NCBI GenBank assembly: GCA_019113675.1
Contig: DXHA01000023.1
Span: 1 to 62,190, forward strand
From: Candidatus Yaniella excrementigallinarum
GTDB taxonomy: Bacteria > Actinomycetota > Actinomycetes > Actinomycetales > Micrococcaceae
Reading direction: 5' to 3'
Length of the DNA: 62,190 bases
The notes beneath the pieces were generated by a model that was given only the letters and a program-made list of their open reading frames with translations, ran no database searches and was not told the origin of the DNA. Position numbers and translations under genes: made by a program. The first letter of the stretch is position 1; each line of letters begins with the position of its first letter. Shown here piece after piece: positions 36,028 through 44,707 of this stretch.

Positions 36028-36411
36028 TTTGCCCTTCTGTCAGATACTCTCCATCTAAAGATTACGGATGTTGCAAAATGGTCAGTACGTGGCCGTCTGG
36101 ACTCTTCATGAAGAATCGTCGGACTCCCTAGGCCTCCTCCGTGAGCTCGTGGTAATCTCCGCACCCATTTGTTTTGCCAAACCATAGACCCCATCCACAT
36201 CGCCGACCTCGAATGAGACATCTGGCACCACGGAGGCAGTTTCGTCATGTAGGACCACACTCAACTGCTGTGCGGGATTGTTCGGATCGATCAATGTCAC
36301 GATCCATCCGTGATCCATCAGCGACTCAAGCCCCAGATGTTCGACATAGAACTTGACGGAGCTTCGCACATCTGAGCTTTCAAAATCTGAAACGACCCGC
36401 CGTATCCTCAC
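35940..36411. repeat. Right copy of diverged direct repeat
   Basis: Covers the 3' end of the intact response regulator and the second VOC pseudogene; partner of 31305-31772. Copy-to-copy distance is about 4.64 kb. Confidence 0.7.
36062..36411 (-). pseudogene. VOC family protein, second copy, frameshift and nonsense codon
   Basis: From GTG 36411 the minus strand reads VRIRRVVSDFESSDVRSS and continues well to QQMGAEIT-like KQMGAEIT. There the frame shifts. The remaining family sequence (GVRRFFMKSPDGHVLTILQH) is in another frame and is preceded by an in-frame TAG where the first copy has TGG (AWGVRRFF). Two lesions make a true pseudogene likely. The lesions differ from those in the first copy, so the copies decayed independently. 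Confidence 0.75.
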
Positions 36412-36423
36412 TGCTGAAAGAGA

Positions 36424-36780
36424 TCCGCAATCCAGGTTTAGATGCCCGTCTTGGCAATACATGGCGGGGGAGACCTCGGCAGTCCAATTTCAGCAGCGCA
36501 AGATTACCTCACATCTCTCGTAGAACCCAGTAAAACTTTCATTGGAGTCTCAGAAGCAGGGCATCTCGTTGAGTTTGCGACGCCAGACCAGTTCGCCATG
36601 CATGTCTTGAATTTACTCGAATATATGTGTAATGGAGAATACGCGCCTATGGGAGGGTGTCCGCGAGCCCTTTTTGGAAAGCAACTCCAGTCCTTGTGCT
36701 CTCCTACGAATGCCAGGTTTGCTGACGACAACCGTGTTCTCGCTGACACTTATGCGGAACCGACCAGCGTGTCAGGTTGA
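36424..36780 (+). pseudogene. Alpha/beta hydrolase, C-terminal remnant
   Basis: From 36442 the frame reads MPVLAIHGGGDLGSP, then LVEPSKTFIGVSEAGHLVEFATP, the last third of an alpha/beta hydrolase with the catalytic Asp region (GGGDLGSP) and His (SEAGHLVEF). The nucleophile half is absent. A preceding out-of-frame NPGLD suggests a frameshift at the left edge. After about 36640 the frame runs into unrelated sequence. Confidence 0.6.
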
Positions 36781-36873
36781 TGGCTTATCGGAAGCTCCTT
36801 ATGTACATGGGTGAGACCGACTACGGTGAAGAGCACACGGCAGATGTAGTGACCTTCCCGAGCGCCAATGGTG

Positions 36874-37395
36874 CTAAGCGGAAGGCAGGTGTTCTTCTGC
36901 CCATGCAAGAGTTGAGCGGTACCATGCGAGACCGTACTGTAGCGTGGCCTTCTGGTAGTGAGCGACAGCCGTAAAATCTTCTGGCACATTCAACGTCTCA
37001 ATGCGTGCTTCCAGGCGTTCGAGCTGTCGCAGGCCTTCATGAAGCTGCTCCCGAATGTTTGAGGCAACCTGGACCCGCTCCATAATGGGCAAGAGCCCCA
37101 AAAAGTGAGCGCGTGACAGCATCGCCGTTTCAGGATCCCCGGGTAGCGTCTCATCGAGCATCCAGCGCCGAAAGTCCGCTCGGCCGGTATCGGTGATCGT
37201 GTAGGTTTTTTTGCCACGAGGGCCATCCTGAGACTCGATTCTGATCTTTCCGTCTGCCAGCAAGCGATCAAGCGCGCGCTTAATGCTGCCGGTGCTCGAA
37301 CTGTAGATGAGAGATACACCAGTCTCAAAGTTCTTTGTCAGTTCGTACAGGCTCTGCGGCAAAAGCGTGAGAAGTCCAAGGATGATGTAAGCCAT
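36874..37395 (-). CDS. PadR family transcriptional regulator
   Basis: Protein of 173 residues. The winged helix starts at residue 1 (ILGLLTLLPQSLYELTKNFE, 4-23), with the wing GPRGKKTYTITDTGRADFRRW at about 58-78 (split as GPRGKKTYTIT and DTGRADFRRW). The C-terminal dimerisation coiled coil (about 105-150) belongs to the Vir_alpha_C class. PadR proteins usually repress a nearby exporter or enzyme gene and their own gene. It is divergent from a broken serine-hydrolase gene, with a three-copy repeat in between that is its likely operator. Confidence 0.88.
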   Translation of the reverse strand: MAYIILGLLTLLPQSLYELTKNFETGVSLIYSSSTGSIKRALDRLLADGKIRIESQDGPRGKKTYTITDTGRADFRRWMLDETLPGDPETAMLSRAHFLGLLPIMERVQVASNIREQLHEGLRQLERLEARIETLNVPEDFTAVAHYQKATLQYGLAWYRSTLAWAEEHLPSA

Positions 37396-37421
37396 GCGGA
37401 CGATTCTACCTCTTGACGAGC

Positions 37422-37460
37422 AGTAGGTCTATCTAGTAGACATATCTAGTAGACATATCT
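37422..37460. promoter_or_regulatory. Three tandem 13-base repeats, likely PadR operator
   Basis: AGTAGGTCTATCT (37422-37434), AGTAGACATATCT (37435-37447) and AGTAGACATATCT (37448-37460): two identical units and one with two mismatches, about 27 bases upstream of the padR start. 37461-37687 beyond holds two overlapping short frames without recognised similarity. Confidence 0.55.
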
Positions 37461-37687
37461 CCAGGAGATACTGCACAAGGGGTCAGCATGAATTTTGACA
37501 TTGTCGCCCACAAGATCGCTAAACGGCTTCAACGATCCACGCGCCGCAGCTACCCAGCTCCGTCCGGAACATCGACAAGTTGTTCATCAAGCCATCCCTT
37601 GTTGCTGCTCCTCAGAGGCTCAATCGGCAGCGTGGGATGGCGCGCCGGTCAGTGTGATCAGAATTTTTGGAAAAAAGGGAGTCATCC

Positions 37688-38817
37688 TTGAGAACGGCAC
37701 CCGCAGTGGTCAAAGCTCCCGATAATCGTGCTCCCATCAACACCGATGCGCGTCTCACGAAGCTCGTGGAGAAGCTCGTTTCCCGCGGGGGCGTGCATCA
37801 TGCTAACGTAAGCATCGCAAGCGGCGATGGGGAGCAGCAATGGTCAGCTGCCGCGGGTCCTGCTGACTATGTGCCACAACCAGACACTCCGTTCTTTATT
37901 GCGAGCATCACCAAGCGCTTCATCATCACCCTCGTTTTGCAGGCACACGAGCGTGGCGAACTTGATTTGTCCGCGCCGATCCTCCATTACCTGTCAGCCG
38001 AGACCATCGCCGGCCTCCACATCTTTCGCGGGGCCGACTGGACCCCGAAGATCACAGTGCGCCACCTCGCAAGTCATACCTCTGGCCTGCCAGATCATTT
38101 TGAAACACTCAATGACGGGACAAGCCTGAACACGCACCTCGCCACTGGTCAGGATCTTGGCTGGACATTCGATGACATGATCCGTACGACTCGTCAGCAA
38201 CAGCGGCCCTATTTCAAGCCGCAAGATCTCACTGCCTCGCGACAGAAAGCTCGCTATTCCGATACCGGCTTTCAGCTCCTCATCCGCATCCTTGAGACAG
38301 TCACCGGGAACTCATTCGACGAACTCTTAACAGAACGCATCTTCGATCCGCTCAGCTTGACGTCTACCTGGCTTCCCAGGCATCGTCGGCTTGCCTTAGA
38401 AGTAGAACCTTCACCGCTCTACACCAAGCAACGTCGGGTCGACCTGACGACGATGCTTGAATCCACCAACGACCTATTTAGTACGAATGGGGATCTTCTC
38501 ACCTTCCAACGTGCACTCCTTTCTGGTGAGATCTTTCGCGACCCGGATACTCGGAATTATCTGACTGAACGACGTAACAGATTGCGCAACATTCCTGTTC
38601 TGAACTAGGGCTGGGAACCATGTTTTACAAGGTCAATCGACTCATCTCAGTCGAGTACCAACCGGTTACACTTGTCGGACACTCCGGAGGCACCGGGACC
38701 TGGCTCTTCTATTGTCCAGAACGCGACATCCATCTTGGGGGTACCGTCGATCAAACCAAAGGTCAGACGATTCCTTTTCTATTCATGGCACGGTGCCTGA
38801 ATGCGTGGCGACCATGA
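37688..38817 (+). pseudogene. Serine hydrolase (class C beta-lactamase/DD-peptidase fold), single frameshift
   Basis: TTG 37688 with AAAGGGAG upstream opens a frame holding the SxxK motif in FFIASITKRF, the YxN-like YSDTG, and HTSGLPDHF. It stops at TAG 38606-38608 after NIPVLN. The sequence continues one frame over (GLGTMFYKVN, then VGHSGGTGTWLFYCPE with the HxG motif) to 38817. One missing base at 38604-38610 explains the break. Intact, it would be about 377 residues without an obvious signal peptide. Its natural substrate is unknown. It may be a true pseudogene or a sequencing error. Confidence 0.75.
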
Positions 38818-38890
38818 TTGGCCTGGAACACCGTTCGCCGGGGATTCCCTACAGGTATTTGTTTGCTTCCTATCGGCGGAGGTGTTTGCG

Positions 38891-39500
38891 ATGATCAAGG
38901 TGCTGGTTGCCGAGAATATCCGCCTGCTACGGGAGGCACTTGTCACACTCCTTAGACTCGAGGGCGACATCGACGTCGTGGCAGCTGTCGGAACTGGGGA
39001 TGCCATCATCCCTGCTGCGATTCGACTGCGACCGGATGTCGCTATCATTGAGATCACCGTGCCAGACCACGACGGGCTGGACGCAGTAGTTGAGTTGCGC
39101 CGTCGGCTGCCGGCGTGCAGGGTTCTTATTCTTGCCGGAAGTTGCCAGCCGGCAGTGCTGCGGCGCAGCATACAGGCACAGGTAAACGGTTTCATGCTCA
39201 AAGATGCTGGGCCGCATGAACTTGTTCACGCGATTCGGACGCTTGCAGGTGGGGGGGGGGAAGGTCATCGATCCAGAACTTGCGTATAAGGCAATTGATC
39301 ACCCCGATGGTCCACTGACGGACCGAGAAGTGACAGTCTTACGTTTGACTGCCGCGGGATCGCCACCACGCGAGGTAGCTTCGCAGTTACATCTTAGCTA
39401 CGGTACTGTTCGAAACTATCTCGCGTCGACCGTGGCAAAGCTTGGTGCACGAAACCGTGTGGATGCAATTCGGATCGCTACAGACTCTGGATGGATCTAG
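38891..39500 (+). pseudogene. LuxR-type response regulator split at a ten-G run
   Basis: ATG 38891 has GGAGG nearby. The receiver domain reads well to AIRTLAGG, where ten G (39251-39260) shift the frame. The LuxR half (PLTDREVTVLRLTAAGSPPR, then LSYGTVRNYLASTVAKL) continues in another frame to 39500. Nine G would restore a gene of about 202 residues. The receiver is atypical: the usual acidic pair is Glu8-Asn9, and the phosphoacceptor position is Glu54 (AIIEITVPDHDG). The run allows slipped-strand switching or a base-calling error. No partner kinase is adjacent. Confidence 0.8.
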
Positions 39501-39551
39501 TTCCAGCCACGATGGGCCAGCTTCCTGCGGGGTGAATATCCGCGTCTTGTT

Positions 39552-39600
39552 GTGCAAAGTGCACCCGCATTCTGTGCAATTGGCCCGTACATTGGTGCAA
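39552..39600. repeat. Three helically phased GTGCAA repeats
   Basis: GTGCAA at 39552, 39574 and 39595 (22 and 21 bases apart, two helical turns), between the split response regulator and the epimerase-like gene. They may be binding sites for a regulator on one DNA face. Confidence 0.35.
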
Positions 39601-39668
39601 GAGGCACTGTCAAGTTTCAGTCGGCCCCTTTAGTCTGGTACTTACATGTCATTCGAAAGGAGAAGGCC

Positions 39669-40601
39669 ATGAGAGTACTGGTGGCAGGTGCCAGCGGGGT
39701 CGTCGGACGTCAATTAGTTCCGGCATTGGAGACAGCAGGACACGATGTTATCGGCCTGGCGAGAACCACACGTGGGAAATTGGGTCGCGGTGCAGTCGCT
39801 GTAGATGTCTTGGATCGTGATGCGGTAATACGAGCGGTGGATGATAGTGCTCCAGATGCAATTGTCAACATGCTGACGGCGATTCCTGCCCGAATCAATC
39901 CGAAGCGCATCGACCGAGACTTCGCCATGACCAATCGGCTTCGTACCGAAGGCACAGAGAATCTGCTCCATGCAGCGAAACTGTTCGGAGTCTCGCAGAT
40001 TGTGGCACAGGGGTTAGCTTACGCATACGATCCGCACGGAGCAGGTCCCGCGAACGAGGACACTCCGCTCTGGCGCGATCCGCCTCAACCGTTTGCGCCT
40101 GTTCTCGACGGGCTCAAGCAACTTGAAGCATCTACACTCGCTGCACAGGGCACGGTACTGCGGCTCGGCCATTTATATGGCCCCGGTACCAGTTATGCGT
40201 CAGACGGTTCATTTGTGCATGACGTGCGCCGTGGCCGAGTTCCATTGGTGGGAGGCGGCACAGCTACCTTCTCCTTCACTCATACACGCGACGTGGCGGC
40301 AGCCGTTGTCAGCGCGCTGACAATGGGGCTACCGGGAGTGTTCAACATCGTCGACGACGAACCCGCACAGATGCATGAATGGCTACCTTTCCTCTCCCGG
40401 ACGATCGGTGCCCCAGATCCCAGACGCGTACCCACGCTCATGGCTCGATTTGCCGTGGGAACTTGGGGGATTGCCTTCATGACACAATTGCGCGGGGCGG
40501 ATAACGCCCGGGCCAAGCGCCTCCTAAAGTGGCAACCGAAAGTCCCAACCTGGCGAAATGGATTTGCCTCCGAGCTCGCTGATATTGCAGCGGGACACTA
40601 A
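39669..40601 (+). CDS. NAD-dependent epimerase/dehydratase family protein (atypical SDR)
   Basis: Protein of 310 residues with the N-terminal Rossmann motif VLVAGASGVVGRQLV (3-17) and an extended-SDR body (LGHLYGPGT near 170-178, FSFTHTRDVAAAV near 200-212, FNIVDDEP near 224-231). The active-site YxxxK is not clear: the expected region reads APVLDGLKQLEAS, with no Tyr, so catalysis is uncertain. Some atypical SDRs bind NAD(P) as sensors. AAAGGAGAAGG before ATG 39669 fixes the start. It stands alone between regulator genes. Confidence 0.8.
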   Translation: MRVLVAGASGVVGRQLVPALETAGHDVIGLARTTRGKLGRGAVAVDVLDRDAVIRAVDDSAPDAIVNMLTAIPARINPKRIDRDFAMTNRLRTEGTENLLHAAKLFGVSQIVAQGLAYAYDPHGAGPANEDTPLWRDPPQPFAPVLDGLKQLEASTLAAQGTVLRLGHLYGPGTSYASDGSFVHDVRRGRVPLVGGGTATFSFTHTRDVAAAVVSALTMGLPGVFNIVDDEPAQMHEWLPFLSRTIGAPDPRRVPTLMARFAVGTWGIAFMTQLRGADNARAKRLLKWQPKVPTWRNGFASELADIAAGH

Positions 40602-40718
40602 CGCGATGTTTGCGAAGTGATACGAGTGTCGAAGGAAGAACGGATCAAAGAGTGACGCGACAGAGCCTTAGCTATTGAACTCACCGGCTACCAACCGAAA
40701 CGTAACGAAGGACGGACA

Positions 40719-42377
40719 ATGAACATCGCGACCGTAGCAAAGGCGTTCGGCCGGGCACGACGCCGCGTCTGCAATCTTGTGAGACCTAATGTCGAAATCA
40801 CCTCCCCGCCAAACAGTATTCTGCTGGAGGAGGACGTGCCAATCGCCATCCGCGATGGCACCGTTCTGCGTGCGAATGTGTTCAGGCCCTACGGTGGGGG
40901 TCGGCATCCGGTTCTGATGTCAGCCCATCCCTACGGCAAGGATTATTTACCGAGGAAAACGCGAAAAGGTTATCGTGTTTTTCCAAACCTTCGCGTGTTG
41001 CCGCAGTCAAAACCATTCACAATCTCAGCATGGACGGGATGGGAAGCTCCCGACCCGGCCTACTGGGTGCCACGCGGATACGTCGTCATTAACGCTGACC
41101 TTCGTGGCTGGGGTCGTTCGGACGGTGTGGGCGATCTGTTCGGGCCCCAGGAAGGGGACGATTACCACGACCTGATCGAGTGGGCAGCCGAGCAGACGTG
41201 GTCGACCGGCCGAATCGGGCTGACCGGGGTGTCATACCTCGCAGTCTCGCAATGGGCGGCTGCCGCGACCCTCCCGCCCCACCTCACGGCAATATGCCCA
41301 TGGGAAGGGTTCACCAGCCTTTGGGATGTCGCACGCCCAGGGGGTGTACGCGAAGACGGTCTAATGATGGTGTGGACCCACGGGACACACCGATCGAGAC
41401 CAGAGAACCCAGTCGATCTCCGAGAGCAGCAAAAAACTCGACCGCTTCGCGACGACTGGTGGGATGCCCGCGACCAGGCCCTAGAAAAGATCAAGATACC
41501 GGCTCTTGTCTGCGCCAGCTTCTCCGATCATAACCTTCATAGTAAGGGATCGTTTGATGGGTTCCAAAACATCGCATCCACCCACAAGTGGATGTACACA
41601 CACCGGGGGCCTAAATGGTCGGAGTACTACGGTCCGGATGGGCTCGCCGTGCAGGGCCGCTTCTTTGACCATTTCCTCAAAGGCGAAGAGAACGGGCAAC
41701 TGGAAGTCCCGCCGATACGACTTGAAGTGCGCACCGATGCCGACTCAGTGACCTCTCTACGGTATGAACATGAGTGGCCACCTACGGCAACAAAATGGAC
41801 CCGCTGGTGGTTCCATCCAGATGGCCGACTTGATGGCTCGGCACCGACCGCCAGTAAGCAGTCGTTCCGAATGCGCGGGCATGGACTGCACTATTCCCAC
41901 TGCTTCGATGCCGACACCGAGATCATCGGACCTATGCAGGCACGACTCTCCATCAGTCTGCCCAACGGAGGTGACGCTTGCCTTTTTGTTGGCGTCCGCA
42001 AGGTCCGAGACGGCCGCACCGTGGCATTCGAGGGGGCGTATGGGTTCCGGGGTAGCATGATTACACACGGCATCCGTAAAGCTTCGCTTCACATCGCGGG
42101 CTTTGACGGGCGACCACGCGACGATGTCGCCCAACTTCTCGCCCCCAACCAGGTCGTCCCCGTCGACGTCGAACTGATGCCGTCAGCGACACTCTTTCGC
42201 GCAGGAGAGGAGCTGCAGGTCGTAGTGAGTGGACGATGGTTCTACGCGCGAAACCCCTTTACTGGCCAATTTCCCGCGTACTACGAAAAGAGCCCCCGCG
42301 GGCTGTGCAGCATCCACCTCGGGTCGGCTGAGAGCGGGTACCTGGACGTACCTGTCCAAGCAGCTGCCAATGCTTAG
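40719..42377 (+). CDS. CocE/NonD family (peptidase S15-like) hydrolase
   Basis: Protein of 552 residues: an N-terminal alpha/beta-hydrolase with a helical insert and a C-terminal jelly-roll domain (about 390-550), the plan of cocaine esterase and X-prolyl dipeptidyl aminopeptidases. The nucleophile elbow is GVSYLAVSQW (Ser near 171). Asp lies in ASFSDHNLHSKG (near 271) and His in MYTHRGPKW (near 301). NADLRGWGRSDG (about 126-137) is the oxyanion region. No signal peptide was seen, so it is cytoplasmic. It may act on esters or amides of xenobiotics; the substrate is unknown. ACGAAGGACGG precedes the ATG. Confidence 0.88.
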   Translation: MNIATVAKAFGRARRRVCNLVRPNVEITSPPNSILLEEDVPIAIRDGTVLRANVFRPYGGGRHPVLMSAHPYGKDYLPRKTRKGYRVFPNLRVLPQSKPFTISAWTGWEAPDPAYWVPRGYVVINADLRGWGRSDGVGDLFGPQEGDDYHDLIEWAAEQTWSTGRIGLTGVSYLAVSQWAAAATLPPHLTAICPWEGFTSLWDVARPGGVREDGLMMVWTHGTHRSRPENPVDLREQQKTRPLRDDWWDARDQALEKIKIPALVCASFSDHNLHSKGSFDGFQNIASTHKWMYTHRGPKWSEYYGPDGLAVQGRFFDHFLKGEENGQLEVPPIRLEVRTDADSVTSLRYEHEWPPTATKWTRWWFHPDGRLDGSAPTASKQSFRMRGHGLHYSHCFDADTEIIGPMQARLSISLPNGGDACLFVGVRKVRDGRTVAFEGAYGFRGSMITHGIRKASLHIAGFDGRPRDDVAQLLAPNQVVPVDVELMPSATLFRAGEELQVVVSGRWFYARNPFTGQFPAYYEKSPRGLCSIHLGSAESGYLDVPVQAAANA

Positions 42378-42534
42378 GTACTTGCCGAGAGCTTTGAAAA
42401 CACTAGACGGAAACCGATGCATTGTTCCGGCTGAGGTGTCGGTGAAAAGGGGATTTACGTCCATGCCAATGGATGTGTTCCTCGACTTCGAGGGGCTGAG
42501 CAGGATCCGTTAGCTACGCGAGGCCGCCGGCACG

Positions 42535-42770
42535 ATGTTCATGTTCGCGCTCATCATCGCGGTGCTCATGGTGGTCATTGTACGGCTCATCGCGGAAGAA
42601 CCCCTCTCTGATCGAGAGGCACAACCTTCTGTGACCTATCGATCTCAGCTCACAGTTCGTGAAGCCAAAATGCTCGACCTACTCGCGGACGGACTCACCA
42701 ATTGGACATTCGTGGAAAGTTGCGAATCAGCGTCACGACGGTAAAGACGCATTCCAGGGGCAATCCGAAA
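42535..42770 (+). pseudogene. LuxR-type HTH regulator remnant with a membrane helix
   Basis: The frame from 42535 gives a hydrophobic helix (MFALIIAVLMVVIVRLI region) and then LTVREAKMLDLLADGLTN, the start of a LuxR HTH. Just after TFVE the frame shifts, and LRISVTTVKTH (the recognition helix) is found one frame over, after which it ends. No complete gene exists. 42378-42534 before it has no recognised gene. Confidence 0.6.
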
Positions 42771-42943
42771 GCGCGCAGCATCGATACCCGGTAAAGGCGG
42801 TCGACAGACTTCGGCCCGTAAAATCGATGACCGCTGACGGTTCGTTCTGTCGTCTCCACAAGGCCGATTGCCTGATGCAGGGCGCGGACCGTCAGTCCAG
42901 TTGTCTCGGCGATTTCACCGATGCGCCAACTGGCAGGTTCCTG
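42752..42943 (-). pseudogene. MerR family regulator remnant
   Basis: The minus strand reads SWRIGEIAETTGLTVRALH, then GLVETTERTVSGHRFYGP and VDRLYRVSMLRAFGLPLE: the N-terminal DNA-binding domain of a MerR regulator. The usual HHYDEIGL is shortened to HQAIGL. A stop lies just upstream and no start codon or effector domain remains. It converges on the LuxR remnant. Confidence 0.65.
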
Positions 42944-43044
42944 CGATTACACGTCCGAAAGGTTCATGTCTGTAAGGCTAGTCCCTGACCTTACATCAGG
43001 TGCAAGACCCTGGGTACAATGAGTGCTATAGGGAAAGGTCCGCC

Positions 43045-44001
43045 ATGTCAAATTTAGCTTCACTGGAGAGCTATCGGGGCGAGCTGATCGGGTATTGCTA
43101 CCGGTTCTTTGGCTGCTTATCCGAGGCGGAAGATGCAGTGCAGGAAACTTTCGTGCGTGCGTGGCAACATGCCGGGGACTTTGAGGAAAGGTCTTCGGTG
43201 CGCCGCTGGTTGTATGCGATCGCGACGAACGCATGTCTGGATATGAAAAAAGCTCGCCAGCGCAGAAGCTTGCCGATGGACCTTACCAGCCCGGGCGAGG
43301 TGCCAGACGACCCTCGCTCGCTCAGAGTGTTACCTGAGACGAGGTGGGTTGGTCCCATTAGCGATGCCTATCTCCACGCTGATCCGTCGGAGCAAGTAGC
43401 CCTTAAGGATTCGGTGCGGCTCGCGTTCATCGCGGCGCTACAGATGCTCCCGCCACGCCAGCGTGTCGTGCTCATCCTTAGGGATGTGCTGGCATGGTCC
43501 ACACGTGAGTGTGCCGAGTTGCTCGAGACGACGCCCGCCTCGGTGAACTCCGCGCTCGCCCGGGCAAGAGGCACGATGAGTACACACGACGCTGGTCCTG
43601 CCGAGCGATATGACGAAGAGCTCCTTATGAACTACGTCGCCGCCTTTGAAGCCTATGACGTTCAGCGACTCGTCACGTTGCTGGCTGAGGACGCGCGCTT
43701 TAGTATGCCGCCGTACGAGCTCTGGCTCCAGGGCCGAGAGACGATCGAACAGTGGTGGCGAGGCCCAGGCACTGTCTGCAAGGGCTCGCGCACGATTACG
43801 ACTCGGGCGAATGGGCAGCCGGCGGTCGCGGTATACCACGCCGTGGGCGAGAGCCGCTGGGAACCGTTTGCGATTCACGTGCTCGACGTCGCAGGTGGCC
43901 AGATTGAGAGAATCACCCACTTCATGGGAGCAGGGGTGTTCGCCGAGTTTGGGTTGCTGGAGCAGCTAAGTGAAGACCCGCAAGAAATGATGAAACTTTA
44001 G
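43045..44001 (+). CDS. ECF sigma factor with C-terminal SnoaL-like domain (SigG/ECF41-type)
   Basis: Protein of 318 residues. Sigma region 2 is at about 8-75 (YCYRFFGCLSEAEDAVQETF, then RRWLYAIATNACLDM) and region 4 at about 125-180 (LQMLPPRQRVVLILRDVLAWS). A SnoaL/NTF2-like domain (about 190-315) is typical of families in which the C-terminal domain modulates activity in place of an anti-sigma factor. GAAAGG precedes ATG 43045. Two DHFR-like genes and a YciI gene follow on the same strand and may be its targets. Confidence 0.9.
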   Translation: MSNLASLESYRGELIGYCYRFFGCLSEAEDAVQETFVRAWQHAGDFEERSSVRRWLYAIATNACLDMKKARQRRSLPMDLTSPGEVPDDPRSLRVLPETRWVGPISDAYLHADPSEQVALKDSVRLAFIAALQMLPPRQRVVLILRDVLAWSTRECAELLETTPASVNSALARARGTMSTHDAGPAERYDEELLMNYVAAFEAYDVQRLVTLLAEDARFSMPPYELWLQGRETIEQWWRGPGTVCKGSRTITTRANGQPAVAVYHAVGESRWEPFAIHVLDVAGGQIERITHFMGAGVFAEFGLLEQLSEDPQEMMKL

Positions 44002-44070
44002 CGATCAGTTTGCCACGCGAGCGTCGTCTTATTGAATGACAGCATTAGAAAACTAGCGAATGGAACGACC

Positions 44071-44613
44071 ATGACACGCCCCACCTCCTCCCACCTTTTT
44101 CACTCCGCCAACGGCGTCGTCGAAAATCCCCATCTGTGGCAATTCGACGCGTTCGGGGCTGAAGAAGGCCAACTCATGACCGAGGCCCTAGCCCCGATTA
44201 CCGATACGGTGATTGGCCGTCAATTGTGGCAAGAATGGTCACAGTTCTGGGCCGAATCCGAAGAACCCTTTGCGCAGTGGATTACCCCTATGCACAAGCA
44301 CGTTATCTCTTCCACTCTGCCTGAGGAACTGCCCTGGAACAGCACTCTCGTCACTGAAGACCCAATCGCATACGTACGGGAACTTCGCGAACAAGATGGG
44401 GGTGCCATCGCCGTTCTTGGCGGCATCGAGACGGTCCGTTCCCTGTTCCTCGCCGGGCTCATCGACACCCTCACGCTGACGACCCATCCCGTGATCGTGG
44501 GCGAGGGGAGACGGCTGTTCGACGAGAGCGTACCCACCACCCGGCTGCGCTTACTCGAAGTGAATCAGACATCTGCCGGAAACACGATCCTTACCTACGG
44601 ACTACGCGAATGA
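44071..44613 (+). CDS. Dihydrofolate reductase (RibD C-terminal) family protein, first of two
   Basis: Protein of 180 residues with the RibD_C/DHFR-like fold: VVENPHLWQFD (14-24), TVIGRQLWQEW (about 46-56), the NADP-binding AIAVLGGIETVRSLF (about 111-125) and LTLTTHPVIVGEGRRLF (about 133-149). These stand-alone proteins are reductases of unknown substrate often located with ECF sigma factors. Start ATG 44071 with GGAACG upstream. The N-terminal strand (SSHLFHSANG) is unusual for the family. Confidence 0.82.
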   Translation: MTRPTSSHLFHSANGVVENPHLWQFDAFGAEEGQLMTEALAPITDTVIGRQLWQEWSQFWAESEEPFAQWITPMHKHVISSTLPEELPWNSTLVTEDPIAYVRELREQDGGAIAVLGGIETVRSLFLAGLIDTLTLTTHPVIVGEGRRLFDESVPTTRLRLLEVNQTSAGNTILTYGLRE

Positions 44614-44707
44614 AGGATTCAATTTTGAATGTCTCGCTGTCCATTGGCCGCACCCTCGCTCGTCATAACTGTGAGTAACAAAATGCGAGAAGGAGATGAA
44701 GCGAGTC

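Noticed and set aside
36777..36974. 65-codon plus-strand frame after the hydrolase remnant
   Set aside because: Overlaps the end of padR on the other strand, has no RBS and no recognised similarity.
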